Positions 1 to 6,447 of a stretch of DNA of 7,845 nt are shown in pieces (position 1 is the first letter of the stretch; every line of letters begins with the position of its first letter). The notes below the pieces were generated by a model that was given only the letters and a program-made list of their open reading frames with translations, searched no databases and was not told the DNA's origin. Location: NCBI GenBank assembly GCA_013824055.1, contig PNNE01000076.1, positions 1-7,845 of the forward strand, read 5' to 3'. A program made the translations under genes and the position numbers. The DNA is from Rhodobacter sp. GTDB lineage: Bacteria > Pseudomonadota > Alphaproteobacteria > Rhodobacterales > Rhodobacteraceae.

Positions 1-958
1 ACGCGCGGCCAAGCGGCTGGGTCGCGGCGACCGGGCCGAACCCGCGCGCGCCCAGCAAAAGCCGGGACCAGCGCCGTCCGGGCCGTCCGACGGGCAGGTC
101 GTCAAGGCTGATCCGGCCGTCGAGCAGGGCGCGGTACAGCGCGATGGTCCCAGGCCGCAGATAGGGCGACCAGTGGCAGATCCGGCGTGGCGGGTCGGAC
201 AGCGGATGGCCAAGCGCGGCAAGCATCGTCAGCGTCGCCGGCTGGTCGATCCAGAGATCGCGCCAGTTCGGGGGCGTCTGGTCCGCGCTTACCTGACCCT
301 GGCCCAACTGGCCCAGACCCTGGCCCAGACCCTGGCCGATCGACGTGCGCAACCCCAGGTGGATGCCCCATTCGAAACAGGCGTCGAAGAGGTCATTCTC
401 GCGCGTGGTGACGTTGATGACCTGGGCCGTGCGGCCGGCGGGGGTGCGCAACGCCTTCAGCGCGCGGCCCCGGGTTTCGGCGGCGGCCAGCAGGATCAGG
501 CGGGTGATCTGGCCCGGCTCGACATGCGGCAGCGCGGCAAGCGCGACCCGCGCGCCCATCGAATGGGCTATGACCTGCACACCGCGTCCGGTCTGGCCCT
601 GCACAGTGCGCGCGATTTCGGCCAGGGCTTCGCCGGTCTGCCAGGCGCGCAGGTGCGCGCGCCAGGGATCGCAGCGGGCATTCCAGCCAAGCGCGATGCC
701 CAGCCCCTCGGTGCCATCAAGGCCCAGGTGCCGGGGCCAGCTGACAGCGCGGCGGTCCCCCGGCATCGGGTCAAGCGAGAGGATCGAGCCATGCGGGCAG
801 TCGCGCGCAAAGCCGGGGGCATAGCGCCAGCCGTGGATCATGACGACGATGGGGGCTTCGGGGGGCAGCGCGTCCAGCTTGCGGGCAAGCCGGTCCCGGT
901 CAAGCCGCAGGCCTGTGGGCTCGACATCGGCGCGGATGGGGCGGGGATCGTGGGTCAT
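1..958 (-). CDS. Alpha/beta hydrolase fold protein (3' end beyond left edge)
   Basis: The reading frame opens with ATG at 958-956 and stays open for 319 codons to the left edge, so the C-terminus is missing. It looks like an alpha/beta-hydrolase. An oxyanion-type 'MIHGW' lies at about residues 40-44 (H42). The nucleophile elbow 'AHSMGA' has S133. A candidate acid lies in 'TRENDLFD' (D189 or D192), and a candidate catalytic His in 'ICHWSPYL' (H262). The order Ser-acid-His fits the fold. No signal peptide or membrane segment is visible, so it is probably cytoplasmic. The substrate cannot be told; esterase or lipase-like activity is a family-level guess. The start is supported only by a weak GGTGG (about 966-970, read on the minus strand). 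It is divergent from metZ across a 262-bp control region. A GLGQ-type tandem repeat lies at about residues 208-220, between the acid and the His. Confidence 0.85.
   Translation of the reverse strand, partial: MTHDPRPIRADVEPTGLRLDRDRLARKLDALPPEAPIVVMIHGWRYAPGFARDCPHGSILSLDPMPGDRRAVSWPRHLGLDGTEGLGIALGWNARCDPWRAHLRAWQTGEALAEIARTVQGQTGRGVQVIAHSMGARVALAALPHVEPGQITRLILLAAAETRGRALKALRTPAGRTAQVINVTTRENDLFDACFEWGIHLGLRTSIGQGLGQGLGQLGQGQVSADQTPPNWRDLWIDQPATLTMLAALGHPLSDPPRRICHWSPYLRPGTIALYRALLDGRISLDDLPVGRPGRRWSRLLLGARGFGPVAATQPLGRA
300..337. repeat. 12-bp tandem repeat inside the hydrolase gene
   Basis: The unit TGGCCCAGACCC occurs at 309-320 and 321-332. It is followed by a partial TGGCC at 333-337 and preceded by a 9-bp variant, TGGCCCAAC, at 300-308. 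Read on the minus strand it encodes a Gly-Gln-Gly-Leu run (GQGLGQGLGQLGQ). Full units are 12 bp and the short one 9 bp, so copy-number changes keep the reading frame. It falls between the putative acid and catalytic His regions, probably in a surface loop. Confidence 0.8.
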
Positions 959-1020
959 GACAGCGCCACCACTAGGGCTTGTTGCCGCAGGTCTCGCCCA
1001 GCCCGGAAACGTGGCGGTGA

Positions 1021-1039
1021 CGCGGCGGTGACAGCCGCG
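1021..1039. repeat. Inverted repeat and CGGTGAC direct repeats upstream of the metZ promoter
   Basis: CGCGGC (1021-1026) and GCCGCG (1034-1039) form a perfect 6-bp inverted repeat with a 7-bp centre. Overlapping it are direct repeats CGGTGAC at 1015-1021 and 1026-1032, 11 bp apart (one helical turn), with a related CGTGAC at 1038-1043. It lies about 25 bp upstream of the candidate -35 box and between two divergent genes, so an operator is possible. No T-tract follows on either strand, so it is not an intrinsic terminator. No known regulator is recognised, and chance is plausible at this GC content. Confidence 0.35.
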
Positions 1040-1063
1040 TGACGCACCAGATGTTGTGGCGGC

Positions 1064-1092
1064 TTGACCACACCCCTGCGGGGGCGTATTCA
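1064..1092 (+). promoter_or_regulatory. Candidate sigma-70-type promoter for metZ
   Basis: A strong -35 TTGACC (1064-1069, 5 of 6 to consensus) and a weak -10 TATTCA (1087-1092) are separated by 17 bp. The expected transcription start, about 7 nt past the -10, falls near 1099. That is exactly where the first helix of the SAM-II aptamer begins, which supports the call. The boxes were found by eye, and the -10 matches only its first three consensus positions. Confidence 0.6.
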
Positions 1093-1097
1093 GGCCT

Positions 1098-1150
1098 TCG
1101 TGGCGATTTGTCCTCCGGATTGCGGGCCACGTTAAACAAGCCGCTAAAGA
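1098..1150 (+). ncRNA. SAM-II (metA/metZ-type) riboswitch aptamer
   Basis: This is a cis-acting aptamer that binds S-adenosylmethionine and represses methionine synthesis genes. Helix P1 is CGTGG (1099-1103) with CCACG (1127-1131). The conserved loop GATTTG (1105-1110) follows the first strand. After P1 comes the signature GTTAAACAAG (1131-1140) and then GCTAAAGA (1143-1150). The pseudoknot helix pairs GCGG (1122-1125) with CCGC (1141-1144). The match to the known SAM-II pattern (P1, U-rich loop, conserved TTAAACAAG, CGCTAAA tail) is close, and the position 5' of metZ is the expected one. The aptamer's 3' edge runs straight into AGAGG (1148-1152), a Shine-Dalgarno-like sequence that ligand-stabilised pairing could hide. 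Confidence 0.95.
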
Positions 1151-1177
1151 GGTGAAGGGCATGGCCCCGGCACCTTT
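1148..1177 (+). promoter_or_regulatory. Candidate antiterminator hairpin of the metZ riboswitch
   Basis: AGGTG (1150-1154) can pair with CACCT (1171-1175), and GGGC (1157-1160) with GCCC (1164-1167), leaving ATG (1161-1163) as the loop and AA/CGG as an internal loop. The outer stem extends by a G-T wobble (1149/1176) and an A-T pair (1148/1177) into the conserved CTAAAGA tail of the aptamer. It uses bases 1165-1167 of the terminator's left arm and bases 1148-1150 of the aptamer, so it competes with both. The expected logic is that without SAM this hairpin forms and transcription continues; with SAM its 5' arm is tied up and the terminator forms. This is drawn by hand with no folding energies. 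Confidence 0.5.
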
Positions 1178-1197
1178 CGGTTGTCCGGGGTTTTTTT
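1165..1197 (+). terminator. Intrinsic terminator in the metZ leader (riboswitch expression platform)
   Basis: CCCCGG (1165-1170) and CCGGGG (1185-1190) form a 6-bp all-GC stem. The inner arms may extend through CA/TG with a bulge. Seven T residues follow directly (1191-1197). That is a textbook intrinsic terminator, placed between the SAM-II aptamer and the metZ ribosome-binding site (1205-1210), and so is best read as an attenuator. A T7 run directly after a GC stem is striking in such GC-rich DNA. Confidence 0.8.
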
Positions 1198-1220
1198 ATT
1201 GGCCGGGAGGCCCGCGACAG

Positions 1221-2402
1221 ATGACGAAGGACTGGAAGACCCGCACAAGCCTGGTGCACGAAGGCACCCGCCGCAGCCAGTATGGCGAGATGGCCGAGGC
1301 GATCTTCCTGACCCAGGGCTTCGTCTATCCGACCGCCGAGGCCGCCGAGGCCCGCTTCGTCAAGGCGGGCGAGGACGAGTTCATCTATGCCCGCTACGGC
1401 AACCCCACGACCCGGATGTTCGAGGAACGGATCGCCGCGCTGGAAGGGACCGAGGACGCCTTCGCCACCGCAAGCGGCATGGCGGCGGTCTCGGGCGCGC
1501 TGATGTCCTGCCTGCGGGCGGGGGACCATGTGGTTTCGGCGCGCGCCTTGTTCGGGTCCTGCCTTTACGTGCTGGAAGAGGTGCTGCAGCGCTTTGGCGT
1601 CCGCGTCACCTTCGTCGACGGCGCCGACCTCGACCAATGGCGCAAGGCGGTGGTGCCGGGGACCAAGGCGGTGTTCTTCGAGTCGATGTCCAACCCGACG
1701 CTGGAGCTGGTGGACATCCGGGCCGTGTCAGAGATCGCGCACCAGGCGGGTGCGCTGGTGATCTGCGACAACGTCTTTGCGACGCCGATCTTTTCCCGGG
1801 CCGTCGAACAGGGCGCGGATGTGGTGGTCTATTCCACCACCAAGCACATCGACGGGCAGGGCCGCGCCCTGGGGGGCGTGGTCTGCGGCACCAAGGAGTT
1901 CATCCGCAAGGTGCTTGAGCCCTACATGAAGCACACCGGCGGCTCGATGAGCCCGTTCACCGCCTGGATGCACCTGAACGGCATGGCGACGCTGGATCTG
2001 CGCTGCCGGGCGATGGCGGATACGGCGCTGACGGTGGCCAGGGCTCTGGCGACGCATGGCAAGGTCAGCAAGGTGATCTATCCGGGCCTGGAAAGCCACC
2101 CGCAGCATCAGCTGGCGATGGCGCAGATGGGGTCGGGCGGCACGCTGGTGACCTTCGAGATCGCCGGGGGCAAGGAGGCGGCCTTCCGCTTCCTGAACGC
2201 GCTGGAAATCGCCAAGATTTCCAACAACCTGGGCGATGCCAAGACCATAGCCACGCATCCTGCGACCACGACGCACCAGCGCCTGCCGCAAGACCAGAAG
2301 GACGCGCTGGGGATCACCCCCGGCCTGATCCGGCTCTCGCTGGGGTTGGAGGATGCGGGCGACCTGATCGCCGACCTTGAGCAGGCGCTGGCCGTGGCCT
2401 GA
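1221..2402 (+). CDS. metZ: O-succinylhomoserine sulfhydrylase MetZ
   Basis: This is a PLP enzyme that makes L-homocysteine from O-succinylhomoserine and sulfide, the direct-sulfhydrylation step of methionine synthesis; it is cytoplasmic, and the family is usually tetrameric. The 393-aa product spans the whole Cys/Met-metabolism PLP fold: RYGNPT (Y59) and SGMAA (85-89) near the phosphate site, Y116 in 'CLYVLEEV' stacking on PLP, D183 in 'CDNVFATP', and the Schiff-base lysine K208 in 'YSTTKHIDGQGRALGG'. The DGQGR motif and FGSCLYVLEEV point to MetZ rather than MetY or cystathionine gamma-synthase. I chose ATG 1221 because GGGAGG (1205-1210) lies 10 nt upstream and the protein then begins MTKDWKTRT, the usual N-terminus. 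An in-frame ATG at 1161 with its own AGAGG would add 20 residues. Control is by the SAM-II leader. Confidence 0.95.
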   Translation: MTKDWKTRTSLVHEGTRRSQYGEMAEAIFLTQGFVYPTAEAAEARFVKAGEDEFIYARYGNPTTRMFEERIAALEGTEDAFATASGMAAVSGALMSCLRAGDHVVSARALFGSCLYVLEEVLQRFGVRVTFVDGADLDQWRKAVVPGTKAVFFESMSNPTLELVDIRAVSEIAHQAGALVICDNVFATPIFSRAVEQGADVVVYSTTKHIDGQGRALGGVVCGTKEFIRKVLEPYMKHTGGSMSPFTAWMHLNGMATLDLRCRAMADTALTVARALATHGKVSKVIYPGLESHPQHQLAMAQMGSGGTLVTFEIAGGKEAAFRFLNALEIAKISNNLGDAKTIATHPATTTHQRLPQDQKDALGITPGLIRLSLGLEDAGDLIADLEQALAVA

Positions 2403-2403
2403 G

Positions 2404-3624
2404 GTGGCCGCGCCCGCTGCAAGGCTGGTGCTGTACCTGGGCCTGGGCCAGTCGCTTCTGGCCCTGGTGCCCCGGCTGCGGCCCCTGGGCGAGACACCCG
2501 GCCCCCTGGACCCGCAGCGGGCCTGGGTCTTCGGGGCCGGTGGCGATCCGCGCGTGGCGGCTGATCCGACCCAGGACCTGCCCGAAGCGCTGTTGGCCGC
2601 GCCCGTCGCGCATCTGCGGCACGGGCGGTCGGGGCCGCTGACTGCCGCCTCTGCCGCGATGCTTGAGGCGCTGGGGCCAGAGGACCGGTTGCTGACGGTG
2701 AACCTGGCGCGGCGCAATGCCGCGATCGACCTGTTCCTGCCGGGCGGGGCGGCGTTCCGGAATGTCGAACGCTGTCTGGCGCGGGCGGCTGCGCTGGCGG
2801 GGGAGCAGGGTCTGCGGTTCGAGCGGCTGGTGGTGTCCTGGGTTCAGGGCCAGGCCGACGCCCGCACGCCGCACCTGGTCTATCTTGCGCGGCTTGGGGC
2901 GCTGGTCGACGGGCTGGAGGCGGCCTTTGCGGCGACGGGCGGGCGGGGGCGGCTGGTCTTCTGTCTGAGCCAGACCACGGCGTTCTACCAGGCCGGGCGG
3001 CGCGGGGTGCCGCTGGCGCAACTGGAACTCGCCGAGGCGCGGGCAGGACAGGTGGTGCTGGCCGGGCCGGAATACATGCTGGAGCGGTCCGACGGGGTGC
3101 ATCTGAAGCCACGCGGGGCCGTGCGGCTTGGGGCGCTGCATGGTCGGGCGATCCGGCGCGTCCTGACCGGCGCGGGCTGCACGCCCCTGCGGATGCTCGA
3201 CGCGCGGGTCGCCGGGGCCGAGGTGAAGGTGACCTTTGCCGGCGGCCAGGGCGATCTGGAGCCCGCAGCGGCAGCGGCGGGGCCGGTCGAGGTCGGCGTG
3301 CGGGCGCTGGCGCATCTGGGCTTTGTCTGGCAGCCGCCAAGGGGCATGGCGACCCGGATTGTCGATGCCAGGGTCAGCGGGCCGCGCGAGGTCAGCCTCA
3401 CGCTGTCCGAGACCCCGCCGCATCTGGAAAAGACGCTGCTCGCCCTGGGTTTCCCGGACGGAATCGCCATGCCGGAGGGGTTCGTCGCCGGCGACCCGGC
3501 CACGGCACGGGGCGGGGCAACAGGCCTGCGGACCGGGGGCGGCGATCCCGGCCCCTTCGGCGAGCCCATCCAGGACTGGGCCCTGCTGCAGCGGATTGTG
3601 CCGCGCTGGTCGCAAAGCGCGTGA
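2404..3624 (+). CDS. SGNH/GDSL-type hydrolase (sialate O-acetylesterase-like)
   Basis: The product is 406 aa from GTG 2404. It looks like an SGNH hydrolase: block I 'LYLGLGQSLLAL' near the N-terminus, with the putative nucleophile S17, and block V 'SDGVHLKPRG' with D230 and H233 as the Asp-His pair. 'VVLAGPEYML' precedes block V, as in phage-type and SASA-like esterases. Residues from about 255 on look like an extra beta-rich domain ('ARVAGAEVKVTFAGG'). No signal peptide is visible. The substrate is unknown; de-acetylation of a sugar or other ester is a family-level guess. The start is uncertain: GTG 2404 follows the metZ stop by one base and has no good Shine-Dalgarno, while TTG 2377 in frame would overlap metZ by 26 bp. 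Either way it is probably cotranscribed and translationally coupled with metZ, and so under SAM control. Confidence 0.75.
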   Translation: MAAPAARLVLYLGLGQSLLALVPRLRPLGETPGPLDPQRAWVFGAGGDPRVAADPTQDLPEALLAAPVAHLRHGRSGPLTAASAAMLEALGPEDRLLTVNLARRNAAIDLFLPGGAAFRNVERCLARAAALAGEQGLRFERLVVSWVQGQADARTPHLVYLARLGALVDGLEAAFAATGGRGRLVFCLSQTTAFYQAGRRGVPLAQLELAEARAGQVVLAGPEYMLERSDGVHLKPRGAVRLGALHGRAIRRVLTGAGCTPLRMLDARVAGAEVKVTFAGGQGDLEPAAAAAGPVEVGVRALAHLGFVWQPPRGMATRIVDARVSGPREVSLTLSETPPHLEKTLLALGFPDGIAMPEGFVAGDPATARGGATGLRTGGGDPGPFGEPIQDWALLQRIVPRWSQSA

Positions 3625-3641
3625 TTGCGTCCGGTTTTGTC

Positions 3642-3669
3642 TTGCGTCGCGGCGGGGAATCCCTATCTG
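3642..3669 (+). promoter_or_regulatory. Candidate promoter for folE2
   Basis: TTGCGT (3642-3647) and TATCTG (3664-3669) are 16 bp apart, each matching three of six consensus bases. The 157-bp gap between the SGNH gene and folE2 is long enough for a separate promoter. A perfect odd palindrome GGGAATCCC (3655-3663) fills the end of the spacer and could be an operator or chance. No zinc-regulator (Zur) box is recognisable. The rest of the gap (3670-3781) shows no gene and no clear terminator. Confidence 0.35.
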
Positions 3670-3781
3670 ATGGACATCTGCCTCGGACCAGGGTGATCCG
3701 GCGGCGTGTTCTGCACGTAAGACTATCCGGAAATTGACGGCGCTGGCCTGCTGGCGCGCCCGAACCGAAAGGACCTGCCCG

Positions 3782-4867
<1,086 letters not shown>

Positions 4868-4885
4868 CCTGCCCGCCGGAGTCGG

Positions 4886-4914
4886 TTGACCAATGGCGCG
4901 GGGCCGCGTAGCCA
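4886..4914 (+). promoter_or_regulatory. Weak candidate promoter for trkH
   Basis: TTGACC (4886-4891), the same good -35 seen before metZ, is followed 17 bp later by a poor -10 TAGCCA (4909-4914). If used, transcription would start at about 4921, three bases before the trkH ATG, giving a nearly leaderless mRNA. That would agree with the lack of any Shine-Dalgarno ahead of 4924. The -10 is poor, so read-through from folE2 is an equal alternative. Confidence 0.22.
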
Positions 4915-4923
4915 TGCCCGACC

Positions 4924-6372
4924 ATGGTTGACTTCCGCCCCGTCGCCTACGTCATCGGCCGCATCCTGATCGTGCTTGCGATCCTGATGCTGGCCCCGGC
5001 CATCATCGACTGGCGCGCGGGGCTGGCGAATGGCTATGACTTCCTGGCCTGCGCCGCGCTGACCGGAGTGGTCGGCGCGGCCCTGACCCTGTCCACCGGC
5101 AACGCGCTGGGGCAGGCACTGGACACCCGGCAGGCCTATCTTCTGACGGCGGCAATCTGGTTTCTGGTCCCGTTCTTCGGCGCCTTGCCGTTCTGGATCG
5201 GCGCGCCGGGCCTGTCGCTGCAACATGCCTATTTCGAGGCGGTCTCGGGGATCACCACCACCGGGGCCACGGTGATCCACGGGCTGGAGGAGCTGCCGGC
5301 GGGGATGAACCTGTGGCGCGGGATGCTGAACTGGCTGGGGGGCCTGGGCATCGCCTTCATCGCGATGATCTTTCTGCCGCTGATGCGGATCGGGGGGATG
5401 CAGTTCTTCCGCACCGAAGGCTTCGACACCTTCGGCAAGGCGCTGCCCCGCGCCACCGACATCGCCCGGCAGCTGCTGTTCGTCTATTCGGCCCTGACGC
5501 TGGCCTGCATCGCCACCTACACCGCCATCGGCATGTCCACGCTGGATGCCGTGGTCGGCGGGTTCGCCACCATCGCGACGGGCGGCTTCTTCCCTGCCGA
5601 TGCCTCGTTCAGCAAGTATCCGGGGGCAGGAGAGTATTTCGGCGCGCTGTTCATGATCCTGGGCAGCCTGCCCTATATCCGCTACGTGCAACTGGTGAAC
5701 GGCTCGGCCACGCCGCTGTGGCAGGATGCCCAGGTCCGCACCTATCTGCGCTGGCTGGCCTATGCGGTGCTGTCCGTGACCATCTGGCGGGTCTGGACCA
5801 CCGGCGATCCGGTCGAGCCGGTGTTCCGCGAGGCGCTGTTCAACCTGGTGTCGATCATGTCCTCGACCGGGTTCTTTTCGGGCAGCTTCCCGGTCTGGGG
5901 CGGGTTCATGCTGGTGGTCGCCTTCGTGATCGGCGTGGTGGGGGCCTGTTCGGGGTCATCGGCGGCGGGTCTGTCGGTGTTCCGGGTCCAGCTTGTCCTG
6001 GCCGTGATGAAGCGCGACGTCCGGCGGATCGGCAATCCTTCGGCGGTCGATCCGATCCGCTACGACGGGCGGTCGGTCGAGGAGGACGTGCTGAATGCGC
6101 TGATCCTGTTCGTGTCGAGCTTCATCCTGATCCTGGGGCTGGCCAGCGTGGCGATGACGCTGATGGGGGTGGACACCGTCTCGGCGCTGTTCGCGGTCTG
6201 GACCACGCTTGGCAACGTCGGCTACGGCTTCGGACCCCTGGTCGAGCGGACCGGGACCTTCATCGACTTTCCGCCCGGTGCCATAATGATCATGACGCTG
6301 TGCATGATCCTGGGCCGCCTTGGACTGCTGGCGATCCTTGTGATGGTGCTGCCAAGCTTCTGGCGGCGCTGA
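4924..6372 (+). CDS. trkH: Trk-type potassium uptake protein, membrane subunit TrkH
   Basis: This is the pore-forming inner-membrane subunit of the Trk K+ transporter. It normally works with the cytoplasmic NAD-binding TrkA, which is not in the window. The 482-aa product has about ten hydrophobic segments in four membrane-pore-membrane repeats. The four filter loops are visible: 'ITTTGATV' (G114), 'ATGGFF' (G220), 'SSTGFFSG' (G316) and 'LGNVGYGFGP' (G433). 'GWxxMLNWLGGLGI'-like sequence follows loop 1 ('MLNWLGGLGIAFIAM'), and the C-terminus 'ILGRLGLLAILVMVLPSFWRR' is typical of TrkH. The N-terminus 'MVDFRPVAYVIGRILIVLAILML' supports ATG 4924, although no Shine-Dalgarno precedes it. A 12-codon frame (ATG 4893 to TGA 4929-4931) overlaps this start and could couple translation, but may be chance. 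The gap after folE2 is 56 bp. Confidence 0.95.
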   Translation: MVDFRPVAYVIGRILIVLAILMLAPAIIDWRAGLANGYDFLACAALTGVVGAALTLSTGNALGQALDTRQAYLLTAAIWFLVPFFGALPFWIGAPGLSLQHAYFEAVSGITTTGATVIHGLEELPAGMNLWRGMLNWLGGLGIAFIAMIFLPLMRIGGMQFFRTEGFDTFGKALPRATDIARQLLFVYSALTLACIATYTAIGMSTLDAVVGGFATIATGGFFPADASFSKYPGAGEYFGALFMILGSLPYIRYVQLVNGSATPLWQDAQVRTYLRWLAYAVLSVTIWRVWTTGDPVEPVFREALFNLVSIMSSTGFFSGSFPVWGGFMLVVAFVIGVVGACSGSSAAGLSVFRVQLVLAVMKRDVRRIGNPSAVDPIRYDGRSVEEDVLNALILFVSSFILILGLASVAMTLMGVDTVSALFAVWTTLGNVGYGFGPLVERTGTFIDFPPGAIMIMTLCMILGRLGLLAILVMVLPSFWRR

Positions 6373-6403
6373 GGGACGCCTCGTCGTTCGACTGCGTCTC
6401 CTC
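6371..6403. terminator. Hairpin after trkH, possible terminator
   Basis: GAGG-GACGC (6371-6379) pairs with GCGTC-t-CCTC (6394-6403): nine base pairs with one bulged T and a 14-nt loop, starting within the trkH stop codon. It lies in the 75-bp gap between the convergent ends of trkH and the minus-strand gene, where a terminator is expected. No T-tract follows on the plus strand, so intrinsic termination is doubtful; it may only protect the 3' end. Confidence 0.35.
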
Positions 6404-6447
6404 CTCGGACCGGCGGCCGCGCGGTTGTCGGCACGCGATCGGCAGGG

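Noticed and set aside
173..1042. Long plus-strand open frame (289 codons) opposite the hydrolase
   Set aside because: It is Arg/Ala/Gly-rich with no recognisable domain, while the minus strand encodes a convincing alpha/beta hydrolase with ordered catalytic motifs. GC-rich DNA readily leaves antisense frames open.
1201..1212. GGCC/GGCC mini-hairpin placing the metZ ribosome site in its loop
   Set aside because: Only four base pairs with a four-base loop; too weak to propose as a separate control element.
1152..1220. GTG 1152 as the metZ start
   Set aside because: It lies inside the proposed Shine-Dalgarno/antiterminator region, and no ribosome site precedes it except the aptamer itself. ATG 1221 has a good site and the family N-terminus. 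The ATG at 1161 is kept as a finding, not as the main call.
3734..3781. TTG 3734 as the folE2 start, or TTGACG 3734-3739 as a -35 box
   Set aside because: ATG 3782 has a well-spaced AAAGGA, and no acceptable -10 box lies 16-18 bp after TTGACG.
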